A stretch of DNA of 64,000 bases from Bacteroidales bacterium (lineage in GTDB: Bacteria; Bacteroidota; Bacteroidia; Bacteroidales; Bacteroidaceae). Shown one piece after another: positions 40,811 to 49,184 of this stretch. Below the pieces are notes generated by a model that saw only the letters and a list, made by a program, of their open reading frames with translations, was not told the DNA's origin and ran no database searches. The stretch lies in assembly GCA_015060905.1 (NCBI GenBank), contig SUXQ01000010.1, positions 1-64,000 on the forward strand, given 5' to 3'. Both the position numbers and the translations under genes were made by a program. The stretch's first letter is position 1. Every line of letters begins with the position of its first letter.

Positions 40811-42142
40811 ATGATACGACAATTTTTCCGTCAAGCATGGACAATGATGAAACAGCAAAAGTTGTTCACGGGAATATACATCACAGGAACGGCACTCTCG
40901 GTGACGATGATAATGATAACCTTCGCAGTGCTATACATAAAATTCGCACCACTCTACCCCGAAGAGAACCGCGAAAGAACACTGCATATAAGAAATATCA
41001 CCGCCATAACAAACCACCCGGAAGATGGAGAGCAGAAAAACACCTATCGTTGCTCCCCGAAACTTGCTGAACTTATAAAAGATGAGTGCAAATACCTCGA
41101 CAACCTTTCGTGCTACAGCACATCGAATCGCATGAAATTGTCTGCAACAGCAGATAAAAGCACAAAGAGGATAAAGGAATATGCTGTGTACACCGACGAA
41201 CAGTTCTGGAAAGTGCACACATACAGATTCATCGACGGTCACCCGTTCAGTGAGCAGGATGTTAAAAGCAACAACCGCGTGGTGGTAATCCCGCTCGGCA
41301 CAGCAATGAAACTTTTCGCAACACATAAGGTCGCAGGCAAGCACATATACGTCGATGGCGAAGAACATACTATCGTGGGAGTAATAAAAGATGCACCGAG
41401 TGCCGTAACAAGGACTTATGCAATATATATGCCTTTTGGACTGGATAAAGATAAACCTTGGTTCGATAACACAAAAAAAGAACTTGCGGGAATGTACAAG
41501 ATTATCGCAACGGCAAAAAAAGCATCGGAAAAAGAGCTTTTGAAAAAGGAGATTGAAGAAAAAATTGCTCGCTACAATGCCGGCAGCGCAACATGCAAAT
41601 ACGAAATTGCCGACCACATTCTCACACACGTCGAGAGCGTGTACGACCACGAAATTTACGGTAACGATGCGTACAGAAATTTCATAAAAGAAATTGTACT
41701 TATAATCGCCGCCTTTCTGCTGATACCCGCACTGTGCCTAAGTATAATGATATTCTCTCGCATGGAAAACCGCATGGTGGAAATGGGCGTACGCAAGGCC
41801 TACGGCGCAACCACCGGAAGCATCATATTTCAGGTGCTGTCCGAAAATATGCTGCTTACACTCATCGGCGGTATTCTGGGCTTTGCCATAAGCGCAACGC
41901 TGCTTTTCACAGCAAGCAGATGGATGCTCTTCTTGTTCGATTCGGGAGATGTATTGAGCAGCAGTATTTGGGACATGGACAATTGGGGAGAGCAGATAGT
42001 AGATTTTTCAATGATATTCAACCCCACACTGTTTGCGGCAACACTCATCGTGTGCATGTTCATAAACATTGTGTCGGCACTGTTGCCGGTGACTGCAAAG
42101 ATACGCCACAGCATTGTATATTCACTTAACAGAAGAAAATAG
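40811..42142 (+). CDS. FtsX/MacB-like ABC permease, class A copy 4
   Basis: 'MIRQFFRQAWTMMKQQKLFTGIYITGTALSVTMI'; 'FSRMENRMVEMGVRKAYGATTGSI'. Confidence 0.9.
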   Translation: MIRQFFRQAWTMMKQQKLFTGIYITGTALSVTMIMITFAVLYIKFAPLYPEENRERTLHIRNITAITNHPEDGEQKNTYRCSPKLAELIKDECKYLDNLSCYSTSNRMKLSATADKSTKRIKEYAVYTDEQFWKVHTYRFIDGHPFSEQDVKSNNRVVVIPLGTAMKLFATHKVAGKHIYVDGEEHTIVGVIKDAPSAVTRTYAIYMPFGLDKDKPWFDNTKKELAGMYKIIATAKKASEKELLKKEIEEKIARYNAGSATCKYEIADHILTHVESVYDHEIYGNDAYRNFIKEIVLIIAAFLLIPALCLSIMIFSRMENRMVEMGVRKAYGATTGSIIFQVLSENMLLTLIGGILGFAISATLLFTASRWMLFLFDSGDVLSSSIWDMDNWGEQIVDFSMIFNPTLFAATLIVCMFINIVSALLPVTAKIRHSIVYSLNRRK

Positions 42143-42148
42143 AAGAAT

Positions 42149-43447
42149 ATGATTACAAAGATTTTACATCAGGCGTGGAACGAACGCAAGCACAACTGCT
42201 TCGTATTCGGAGTGTTGTTGCTGACATCTATTTTCATTTGGATGATAAGCGATCCCATATATGTGATTTTTGCCACAAAATCAATCCCCAACAACTACGA
42301 AAAGCGCGACAGATGTTGCGTAAAGCTCGATTTTGACTACTCGGAAATGATAAAGGACGAGGAGAACTCACCGCTTTACAACCTGCACTCAAACATCGTA
42401 CACGCAATAAAAAGTCTGCCCGAGGTCGAGAGCAGCATAGACACATATATGGGAATGGGAGCGTTCAACAGCGATAGGCACTGCATAGACAAAATATACT
42501 ACGATACAGAAAAGAAAGACTCGTTAATACATGTATGTCTGTATAACTATATTTGGGAGGGTGACCACAATATGTTCGCCACATTGGGACTTAAAGATGC
42601 AAACAGTGGAAAAGCGCTGACCGTGCCCGAGGATGTAAACACGGGAAATGATATTTTTGTTTCGCGCCACGCGGCAATGAAACTTTTCGGCACCACAGAG
42701 ATTATCGGAAGAACGCACAACGACCCACACACAAAATATACTATCCGCGGGGTGTACGACGATTTTCAACTTGAGACATATATAGAGCCACTTCCCTCGA
42801 TGATAAAGTTTGAAAGGGCAAGCGTCTACTCTATTGCCGGCTATAGTTCCAAGAGAATAGTGAAACTGAAAGAGGGAACGGATATTGAAGCCTTCACGCA
42901 TAAAGTAAAAGAGGCTGTGGCAAAGATTGACAAAAACAACGACTTTCAGGTGAGCGTACTCACACTCGACGAGTTGCAAGAAGATACACACATAGAGCGC
43001 GAGGCACGCTACACTATCAACCAAAAGATTATCCTCAACAGTTTCGCTCTCGCCTGCATATTCCTGTGCATGTTGGGCACATTCTGGACACGCATGGACA
43101 ACCGCCGCAGCGACATTGGAATAATGCGCAGCATGGGAGCCTCGCGCAGTAGCGTCGTGCGTCAGTATATTACAGAGGCCGTCATTCTGCTAACACTCGC
43201 ATTCGTGGCAGCAATGCCCATTGTGCTGCATTTTGTGCTCACCGAGGGTTTCGCCGAGCCAGGAGTGTGCAGCATCGACAAAAAGATGTTTTTGCCCAAC
43301 CCCGAGTATGGAGTGAACAATTTCTATATCCATTTTGCGTGGGTAACAGTAATAACCTATGTAGCAATGCTGTTCATTACAATCGCAGGCACGTGGATTC
43401 CCGTCTACCGAGCCACACGCATTCTGCCCGCTGATGCACTGAGATAG
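42149..43447 (+). CDS. FtsX/MacB-like ABC permease, class B copy 4
   Basis: 'MITKILHQAWNERKHNCFVFGVLLLTSIFIWMISDPI'; 'NRRSDIGIMRSMGASRSSVVRQY'. Confidence 0.9.
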   Translation: MITKILHQAWNERKHNCFVFGVLLLTSIFIWMISDPIYVIFATKSIPNNYEKRDRCCVKLDFDYSEMIKDEENSPLYNLHSNIVHAIKSLPEVESSIDTYMGMGAFNSDRHCIDKIYYDTEKKDSLIHVCLYNYIWEGDHNMFATLGLKDANSGKALTVPEDVNTGNDIFVSRHAAMKLFGTTEIIGRTHNDPHTKYTIRGVYDDFQLETYIEPLPSMIKFERASVYSIAGYSSKRIVKLKEGTDIEAFTHKVKEAVAKIDKNNDFQVSVLTLDELQEDTHIEREARYTINQKIILNSFALACIFLCMLGTFWTRMDNRRSDIGIMRSMGASRSSVVRQYITEAVILLTLAFVAAMPIVLHFVLTEGFAEPGVCSIDKKMFLPNPEYGVNNFYIHFAWVTVITYVAMLFITIAGTWIPVYRATRILPADALR

Positions 43448-43471
43448 GAATAAGATTGCATAAAATCGGAC

Positions 43472-43495
43472 ACAGTGTCCGTTAACGGACACTGT
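43472..43495. promoter_or_regulatory. putative enhancer (UAS) dyad 2
   Basis: ACAGTGTCCG-TTAA-CGGACACTGT, perfect 24-nt palindrome, core identical to dyad 1. Confidence 0.75.
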
Positions 43496-43535
43496 ATAAA
43501 TTACTAAAATATTGATAAACAAGATTATAAGACAT

Positions 43536-43551
43536 TGGTACGATTTTTGAT
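43536..43551 (+). promoter_or_regulatory. near-consensus sigma54 promoter upstream of tolC-like gene
   Basis: TGGTACG-ATTT-TTGAT (-12 C replaced by A); distance from dyad centre (52.5 bp) identical to promoter 1. Confidence 0.65.
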
Positions 43552-43577
43552 ATAATATTTCAAAAAACTGATGCAAA

Positions 43578-45053
43578 ATGAAAAAACTGATAATAACATT
43601 GTTACTATGCGCTGTTGCAAACACACACGCAAATGAAAATACCCGACAACTGTCGCTCGAAGAGACGATACTCCTTGCCCGCACACAGAGCCTCGACGCA
43701 GCCGTTGCACTGAACGAACTGCGCTCGGCCTATTGGGAATACCGCATCTACCGCGCGGGACTGCTGCCCGAGGTAAATTTTCAGGCAACGGCACCAAGCT
43801 ACAGCAAAAGCTACAACAGCTACCAGAATAGCGACGGAACATACACATTCGTGCGCAACAACTACATGCAGATGTATGGCAAACTGTCTGTGCAACAGAG
43901 CCTGTGGCTCACAGGTGGCACACTGTCGCTAAACTCGTCGCTCGACTATCTTAAGACACTCAGCGGCGACAAGCAACGACGTTACATGAGCACCCCTATT
44001 GCACTTACGCTTAACCAACCACTTTTTGCAGTAAACAATGCAAAGTGGAACAGACGCATAGAGCCTATACGTTACGCCGAGGCAAAAGCCGAATTTTTAA
44101 GCGCAACGGAACAGGTAACGATGAACGCAATAAACTACTTTTTCAACCTATTGCTTGCCAAGGAAAATGTGAGCATTGCCCGACAGAACCTGAACAACGC
44201 CGAAAAACTATACGAGGTTGCACGCACCAAACACACAATGGGCATAATAAGCGACAATGACATATTGCAACTGCGTCTGAACACCTTGAACGCCCGCTCG
44301 ACCCTCACAAGCAACGAGAGCAGCCTGAAAAATGCAATGTTCAGTCTGCGGTCGTTTCTTAACCTTGATGAAAAAACAAACATCGAGCCACTGCTGCCCG
44401 ACACCCTCGCGTCGATAGAACTAATATACGACGAAGTGCTGAACAAGGCACTCACAAACAATTCCGTAACAAAAAACCTTGAACGCCGCCGTCTGCAAGC
44501 AGACTACGACGTTGCCGGCGCACGTGGCAACCTCAGGCAGATAAACCTTACAGCGCAGGTGGGACTGAGCGGGATGGACCGCGACATTGAGCCGGCCTAC
44601 GACCGCCTGAACGACAACCAATATGTGCAGGTGGGGCTGCAAATACCACTGCTCGATTGGGGCAAACGTCGCGGAAGGCTGCGTATGGCCGAGAGCAACC
44701 GCAAGATAACCCTCGGCCGCATAGAGCAGGAACTGCGCAACTTCAAGCAGAATCTATTTATCCTTGTAGAGCAGTTCAACAACCAGCGCACACAGCTTAA
44801 TATTGCGCAAGAGGCCGACACAATAGCCCGCCGTCGCTACATGACAAACGTAGAGACATTCATGATAGGAAAGATAAGCACCCTCGACCTTAACGATGCA
44901 CAGGTGAGCAAAGACCAGGCACGTCGCAACCACATTTCGGAGCTTATGTACTATTGGTACTATTACTACAAGATACGCAGCATCACCCTATGGGACTGGG
45001 AGCGCGACACAAATATCGACGCAGATTTTGAAAAAATCATAAAACAAATATAA
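43578..45053 (+). CDS. TolC-family outer membrane efflux protein
   Basis: Signal peptide, two OEP repeats ('EQVTMNAINYFFNLLLAKENVSIARQNLNNAEKLYEVARTKHTMGIISDNDILQLRLN'), 'QVGLQIPLLDWGKRRGRLRMAESN'. Confidence 0.93.
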   Translation: MKKLIITLLLCAVANTHANENTRQLSLEETILLARTQSLDAAVALNELRSAYWEYRIYRAGLLPEVNFQATAPSYSKSYNSYQNSDGTYTFVRNNYMQMYGKLSVQQSLWLTGGTLSLNSSLDYLKTLSGDKQRRYMSTPIALTLNQPLFAVNNAKWNRRIEPIRYAEAKAEFLSATEQVTMNAINYFFNLLLAKENVSIARQNLNNAEKLYEVARTKHTMGIISDNDILQLRLNTLNARSTLTSNESSLKNAMFSLRSFLNLDEKTNIEPLLPDTLASIELIYDEVLNKALTNNSVTKNLERRRLQADYDVAGARGNLRQINLTAQVGLSGMDRDIEPAYDRLNDNQYVQVGLQIPLLDWGKRRGRLRMAESNRKITLGRIEQELRNFKQNLFILVEQFNNQRTQLNIAQEADTIARRRYMTNVETFMIGKISTLDLNDAQVSKDQARRNHISELMYYWYYYYKIRSITLWDWERDTNIDADFEKIIKQI

Positions 45054-45058
45054 TAAAA

Positions 45059-46348
45059 ATGATTAAACAATTTTTCCGCCAAGCATGGACAATGATGAAA
45101 CAGCAGAAGTTGTTCACAAGCATTTACATTGCCGGAACAGCCGCGAGCATAGCAATGGCAATGACCATTTTCGTCATTCTCTACATTAAATTGGGGCCAC
45201 TCTACCCCGAGGATAACCGCAACAAAATGATGGTCGCCGAATATATTTTTATAAAATGTAACGGTCACATGTATAATACCCGGCTCAACGAAAAGCACAT
45301 TGAAGCAATAAGAAAAGAGAGCAAATATATAAAAGCATCCACCGAGCGCGAGGCCAACGACCGAAAAAAGAGATACATTACCACAGCCGATGGTGAAAAA
45401 GAGACGCTTCTTGTACCCGCTTACGTAGATAGCCACTTTTGGAAAATGTTCAACTTTAAGTTCATAAGCGGACGACCATTCAGCGAGCAAGAGGAGCACA
45501 GCCCCGTCGCGGTTGTCACAGCCTCGCTCGCCGAGGAACTGTACGCCGGCACCGACGTTGTTGGCAAGGACATCTATATTGACACGCTGCGTTACAGCAT
45601 TGTGGGAGTGGTGGAAAATCAGCGCACATGCGTAGAGAACAACCTCTCGGGAGGAGAGATTTTCACGCCCATCCACTACTCTAACTATTTTGGAAAAACG
45701 GATATAATAAATAATGGCTATCACCGTCTGATAATGTTGGCGGAAACGCCCGAGCACTGCGATTCGTTGAGAAAAGAGGTTGCGAATATATTCGGCAGAC
45801 TCTCGCAAGAATTTGGTGAGTTTTATAAAAACAGCGGTGAGACTACATACGAATTGGAAATTAAAAATCATTGGCAATTATCGTTGAACGCACTCACCGA
45901 CGAGGGATTTTTAGAAACTATTGTAAAATATCTGTATATTCTGCTGGCTTTTCTCTTTATTCCCGCGCTTAACCTGTGTGGCCTTATCTCCAGCCGCATG
46001 AAGAGCCGCATGATGGAGGTGGGTGTGCGCAAGGCTTATGGAGCAACCAACAGAGAGATTATCGCACAGATGCTGTGGGAGAATATGCTGCTGACGCTGG
46101 TAGGCGCAGCGTTGGGATTCATCCTATCGTACTTTTTCGTATATAAAAACTGCGATTGGATGGTAACGCTCTTCGACAACCGCATAATGACGAAAAATAT
46201 AAATTTGACGGCAGATGTTGTTTTTAACCCCACAATTATAAGCATTGTGCTGCTTATCAGTTTCGTGCTTAATATTGCCTCGGCACTGCTGCCCACGTTG
46301 TTTGCGCTTAAAAGAAATATTATAGAATCGCTGTATCATAGAAGATAA
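45059..46348 (+). CDS. FtsX/MacB-like ABC permease, class A copy 5
   Basis: 'MIKQFFRQAWTMMKQQKLFTSIYIAGTAASIAMAM'; 'SSRMKSRMMEVGVRKAYGATNREII'. Confidence 0.9.
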   Translation: MIKQFFRQAWTMMKQQKLFTSIYIAGTAASIAMAMTIFVILYIKLGPLYPEDNRNKMMVAEYIFIKCNGHMYNTRLNEKHIEAIRKESKYIKASTEREANDRKKRYITTADGEKETLLVPAYVDSHFWKMFNFKFISGRPFSEQEEHSPVAVVTASLAEELYAGTDVVGKDIYIDTLRYSIVGVVENQRTCVENNLSGGEIFTPIHYSNYFGKTDIINNGYHRLIMLAETPEHCDSLRKEVANIFGRLSQEFGEFYKNSGETTYELEIKNHWQLSLNALTDEGFLETIVKYLYILLAFLFIPALNLCGLISSRMKSRMMEVGVRKAYGATNREIIAQMLWENMLLTLVGAALGFILSYFFVYKNCDWMVTLFDNRIMTKNINLTADVVFNPTIISIVLLISFVLNIASALLPTLFALKRNIIESLYHRR

Positions 46349-46366
46349 AATAAAAACAGACCCATC

Positions 46367-47695
46367 ATGATAAAAAAAATCTTTCATCAAATATGGAACG
46401 AACGCAAAGAAAATGCGTGGATATTCTTTGAACTTCTCGCTGTGAGCATATTCATGTGGCTCGCCATCGACCCACTATTCAACCTCATCAGCCGCGACAG
46501 CGTGGATAAAGGCTACGACAGTGAAAATATTTACAACATCACATTCACGCACCACAACCGGAGAAGCCCCAAATACAAGGCCGAGCTTGACAATGCAACA
46601 ACCATCAGAGAGAGCTACAAACAGATGCTGCACCTGATTGAGTCACTCCCCGAGGTTGAAAGCTACGCAATTTCGGAAGGAGATTTTCCCGGTGGAAATT
46701 CTTATTGCAGTTGGGACTTCATTGTAGACAGCACCATGCGTGCCGACAACAAAGAGATTAAAAAGAATGTAATTTTCTATACGTGCATAGAGACAATAGA
46801 AAGCGATTTTTTCGAGACGTTCGGCATTAAAGATACGCGCACAGGAGAGATTCTAAAAAAGGATAAGAACGGTAATGAAGGAGTATATATTTCTAAGAGT
46901 CTCGCAAAAGAGTTATTCGACACAGAGAGCACCGTCGGAAAAAGCATTAAAATGCATGACTCTGACAAAAGTTTCAATGTATTGGGAGTATTTAAGGATG
47001 CACAGCCAATCATATACAACGAGCAGGGAAAACTGATGGTGATAGTTAGAAAATACGATGACCCCGGCAGCATTCGCCACGTGGTTAATAATATCATCAG
47101 CATAAAGCTGAAGGATGGAGTGGATAAATACAAGTTCGAGAAAAGGATGGAGGATGAAATTAAGCCTCGCTTAAGAGCCGGAAACCTTTACTGCGATAGA
47201 ATATTGTCGCACGAGAGATTAAAGAATGAATTTGAGAATACTTACGGAATAAAAAATAAATACCGTCAGAATTTTATAATCTCTTCATTCGCAATATTGT
47301 GTACCCTGCTGGGAATAATCGGCACATTCTGGGTGCGCGTCGTTGCCCGCCGTCAGGAGATTGGAATAATGCAGAGCATGGGTGCCACACGCGCCACAAT
47401 AGTAAAGCAATTTATTCTGGAGGCGACACTGCTTGCGAGCATCGCCTTTGCAATAGCAATGCCCATTGTGCTGCACAAAATATATGCTATGGGATTCGCC
47501 GAGCCACTGGTAGACCTAATGCGCGTTAAGCCCATAGGCGAGACTTTAGCTTGGCGCAACAAGCCTGTGCCCCACTTTATCATTGTGAGCGCAATCAGCT
47601 ATTTTATTGTGATAGTGGCAAGCATCATAGGTGCTACGATTCCCGTTGCATCGACAGTAAAGAAAGAGCCTGTGGAGTCACTGCGCGAGGAGTAA
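46367..47695 (+). CDS. FtsX/MacB-like ABC permease, class B copy 5
   Basis: 'MIKKIFHQIWNERKENAWIFFELLAVSIFMWLAIDPLFNL'; 'ARRQEIGIMQSMGATRATIVKQF'. Confidence 0.9.
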   Translation: MIKKIFHQIWNERKENAWIFFELLAVSIFMWLAIDPLFNLISRDSVDKGYDSENIYNITFTHHNRRSPKYKAELDNATTIRESYKQMLHLIESLPEVESYAISEGDFPGGNSYCSWDFIVDSTMRADNKEIKKNVIFYTCIETIESDFFETFGIKDTRTGEILKKDKNGNEGVYISKSLAKELFDTESTVGKSIKMHDSDKSFNVLGVFKDAQPIIYNEQGKLMVIVRKYDDPGSIRHVVNNIISIKLKDGVDKYKFEKRMEDEIKPRLRAGNLYCDRILSHERLKNEFENTYGIKNKYRQNFIISSFAILCTLLGIIGTFWVRVVARRQEIGIMQSMGATRATIVKQFILEATLLASIAFAIAMPIVLHKIYAMGFAEPLVDLMRVKPIGETLAWRNKPVPHFIIVSAISYFIVIVASIIGATIPVASTVKKEPVESLREE

Positions 47696-47719
47696 AATGA
47701 AAATTAACCGAGAAAGATA

Positions 47720-47750
47720 TTTGCAAAACTGCAAACTTAAAGTAATTTTG
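47720..47750 (+). promoter_or_regulatory. Bacteroidetes housekeeping promoter for response regulator gene
   Basis: TTTG (47720-47723)-N19-TAATTTTG (47743-47750), 5 nt before ATG 47756. Confidence 0.68.
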
Positions 47751-47755
47751 CGACT

Positions 47756-49117
47756 ATGATACTGATAATAGATGACGATAGTGCCATACGCAGCAGTCTG
47801 AGTTTTATGCTGCGACGAGCAAAATACGAGGCCGAGGCTGTTGCATCGCCCAAAGAGGCTATTGAATTTGTGCGAGCCAACGAGCCTGACCTTATTCTCA
47901 TGGACATGAACTTTACGCTTACCACAAGCGGCGACGAGGGAATATATCTACTGAAACAGGTGAAAATATTCTACCCCGAAGTGCCGGTGATACTGATGAC
48001 TGCGTGGGGAAGCATCGACCTTGCTGTGAAAGGTATGCAGGCGGGAGCGTTCGACTTTGTCACAAAGCCCTGGAACAATGCTGCGCTGATGCAACGTATA
48101 GAAACAGCCCTTGAACTTACAGGAAAAAGGAGAAAAGAGCAGCAGGAAGAAGAAAAAGCCATAGAAAAATTCGACCGCAGTTTCATCATAGGCAACAGCA
48201 AGGAGCTTAACGATATTCTAAAGACGGTGGAACGCATTGCACCAACAAATGCATCGGTGCTTATCACCGGCGAGAGTGGCACAGGCAAGGAACTTATAGC
48301 CAAGGCTCTGCACTGCAACAGCGGACGACGCTCACACCCTTTTGTAAAAGTTAATTTGGGAGGAATATCGCAGTCGCTCTTCGAGAGTGAAATGTTCGGA
48401 CACAAGAAAGGAGCCTTTACCGATGCTACTGCCGACAGAGTGGGACGCTTCGAGAGCGCCCACAAAGGTACCATCTTTCTGGACGAAATTGGCGAGCTTG
48501 ACCTTAGTTGTCAGGTAAAATTGCTGCGTGTGCTTCAGGAACAGACTTTTGAAATGTTAGGCGACAGCCGTCCGCGAAAAGTGGACATACGAGTGGTGAG
48601 CGCAACAAATGTGGACCTTACCCGAATGGTTAAAGAGCATACATTCCGCGAGGACCTCTATTGGAGAATAAACCTTATAAACATTCATCTACCGTCGTTG
48701 CGCGAAAGAGTATCGGACATTCCCCTGCTCGCCACCCATTTTGCCACTCAGATGGCGCGACAGAATAACCTGCCCGACGTTGAATTTTCGGCCGACGCAA
48801 TGCAGTTGCTCACACGTCTGCCCTACCCCGGCAACATACGCGAGCTTAAAAATCTCGTCGAACGAACCATTCTCATAAGCGAAAAGAGCAGAATAACTGC
48901 CGAAGATTTTGAGGTTCAGCACAATATAAATGCAAGCATTGCAGACAGCAACAAGGAGATAAACACAGCAGGAATGACACTCGAAGAGATTGAGTATCGT
49001 ACAATAAAAGAAACGATAGAAAAATACGATGGCAATATGTCACAAGTGGCAACCTCGCTGGGAATAAGCCGACCGTCACTCTACCGACGTTTGGATAAAT
49101 ACGGAATAAAATATTGA
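47756..49117 (+). CDS. NtrC-family sigma54-dependent response regulator
   Basis: Receiver 'ILIIDDDSAIRSSLSFML...DLILMDMN', AAA+ 'GESGTGKELIAKALH', 'GAFTDA' loop, 'GTIFLDEIGELDL', C-terminal Fis HTH 'MSQVATSLGISRPSLYRRLDKYGI'. Confidence 0.96.
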   Translation: MILIIDDDSAIRSSLSFMLRRAKYEAEAVASPKEAIEFVRANEPDLILMDMNFTLTTSGDEGIYLLKQVKIFYPEVPVILMTAWGSIDLAVKGMQAGAFDFVTKPWNNAALMQRIETALELTGKRRKEQQEEEKAIEKFDRSFIIGNSKELNDILKTVERIAPTNASVLITGESGTGKELIAKALHCNSGRRSHPFVKVNLGGISQSLFESEMFGHKKGAFTDATADRVGRFESAHKGTIFLDEIGELDLSCQVKLLRVLQEQTFEMLGDSRPRKVDIRVVSATNVDLTRMVKEHTFREDLYWRINLINIHLPSLRERVSDIPLLATHFATQMARQNNLPDVEFSADAMQLLTRLPYPGNIRELKNLVERTILISEKSRITAEDFEVQHNINASIADSNKEINTAGMTLEEIEYRTIKETIEKYDGNMSQVATSLGISRPSLYRRLDKYGIKY

Positions 49118-49184
49118 CCTACAAACTATTGGGAGTGCATTTTTCTGAACAAAGGAGTAATATAAAGCCAAAAAATTAACAACC

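Noticed and set aside
44966-45877. 303-aa minus-strand ORF
   Set aside because: Antisense to the TolC 3' end and permease A5; shadow ORF.
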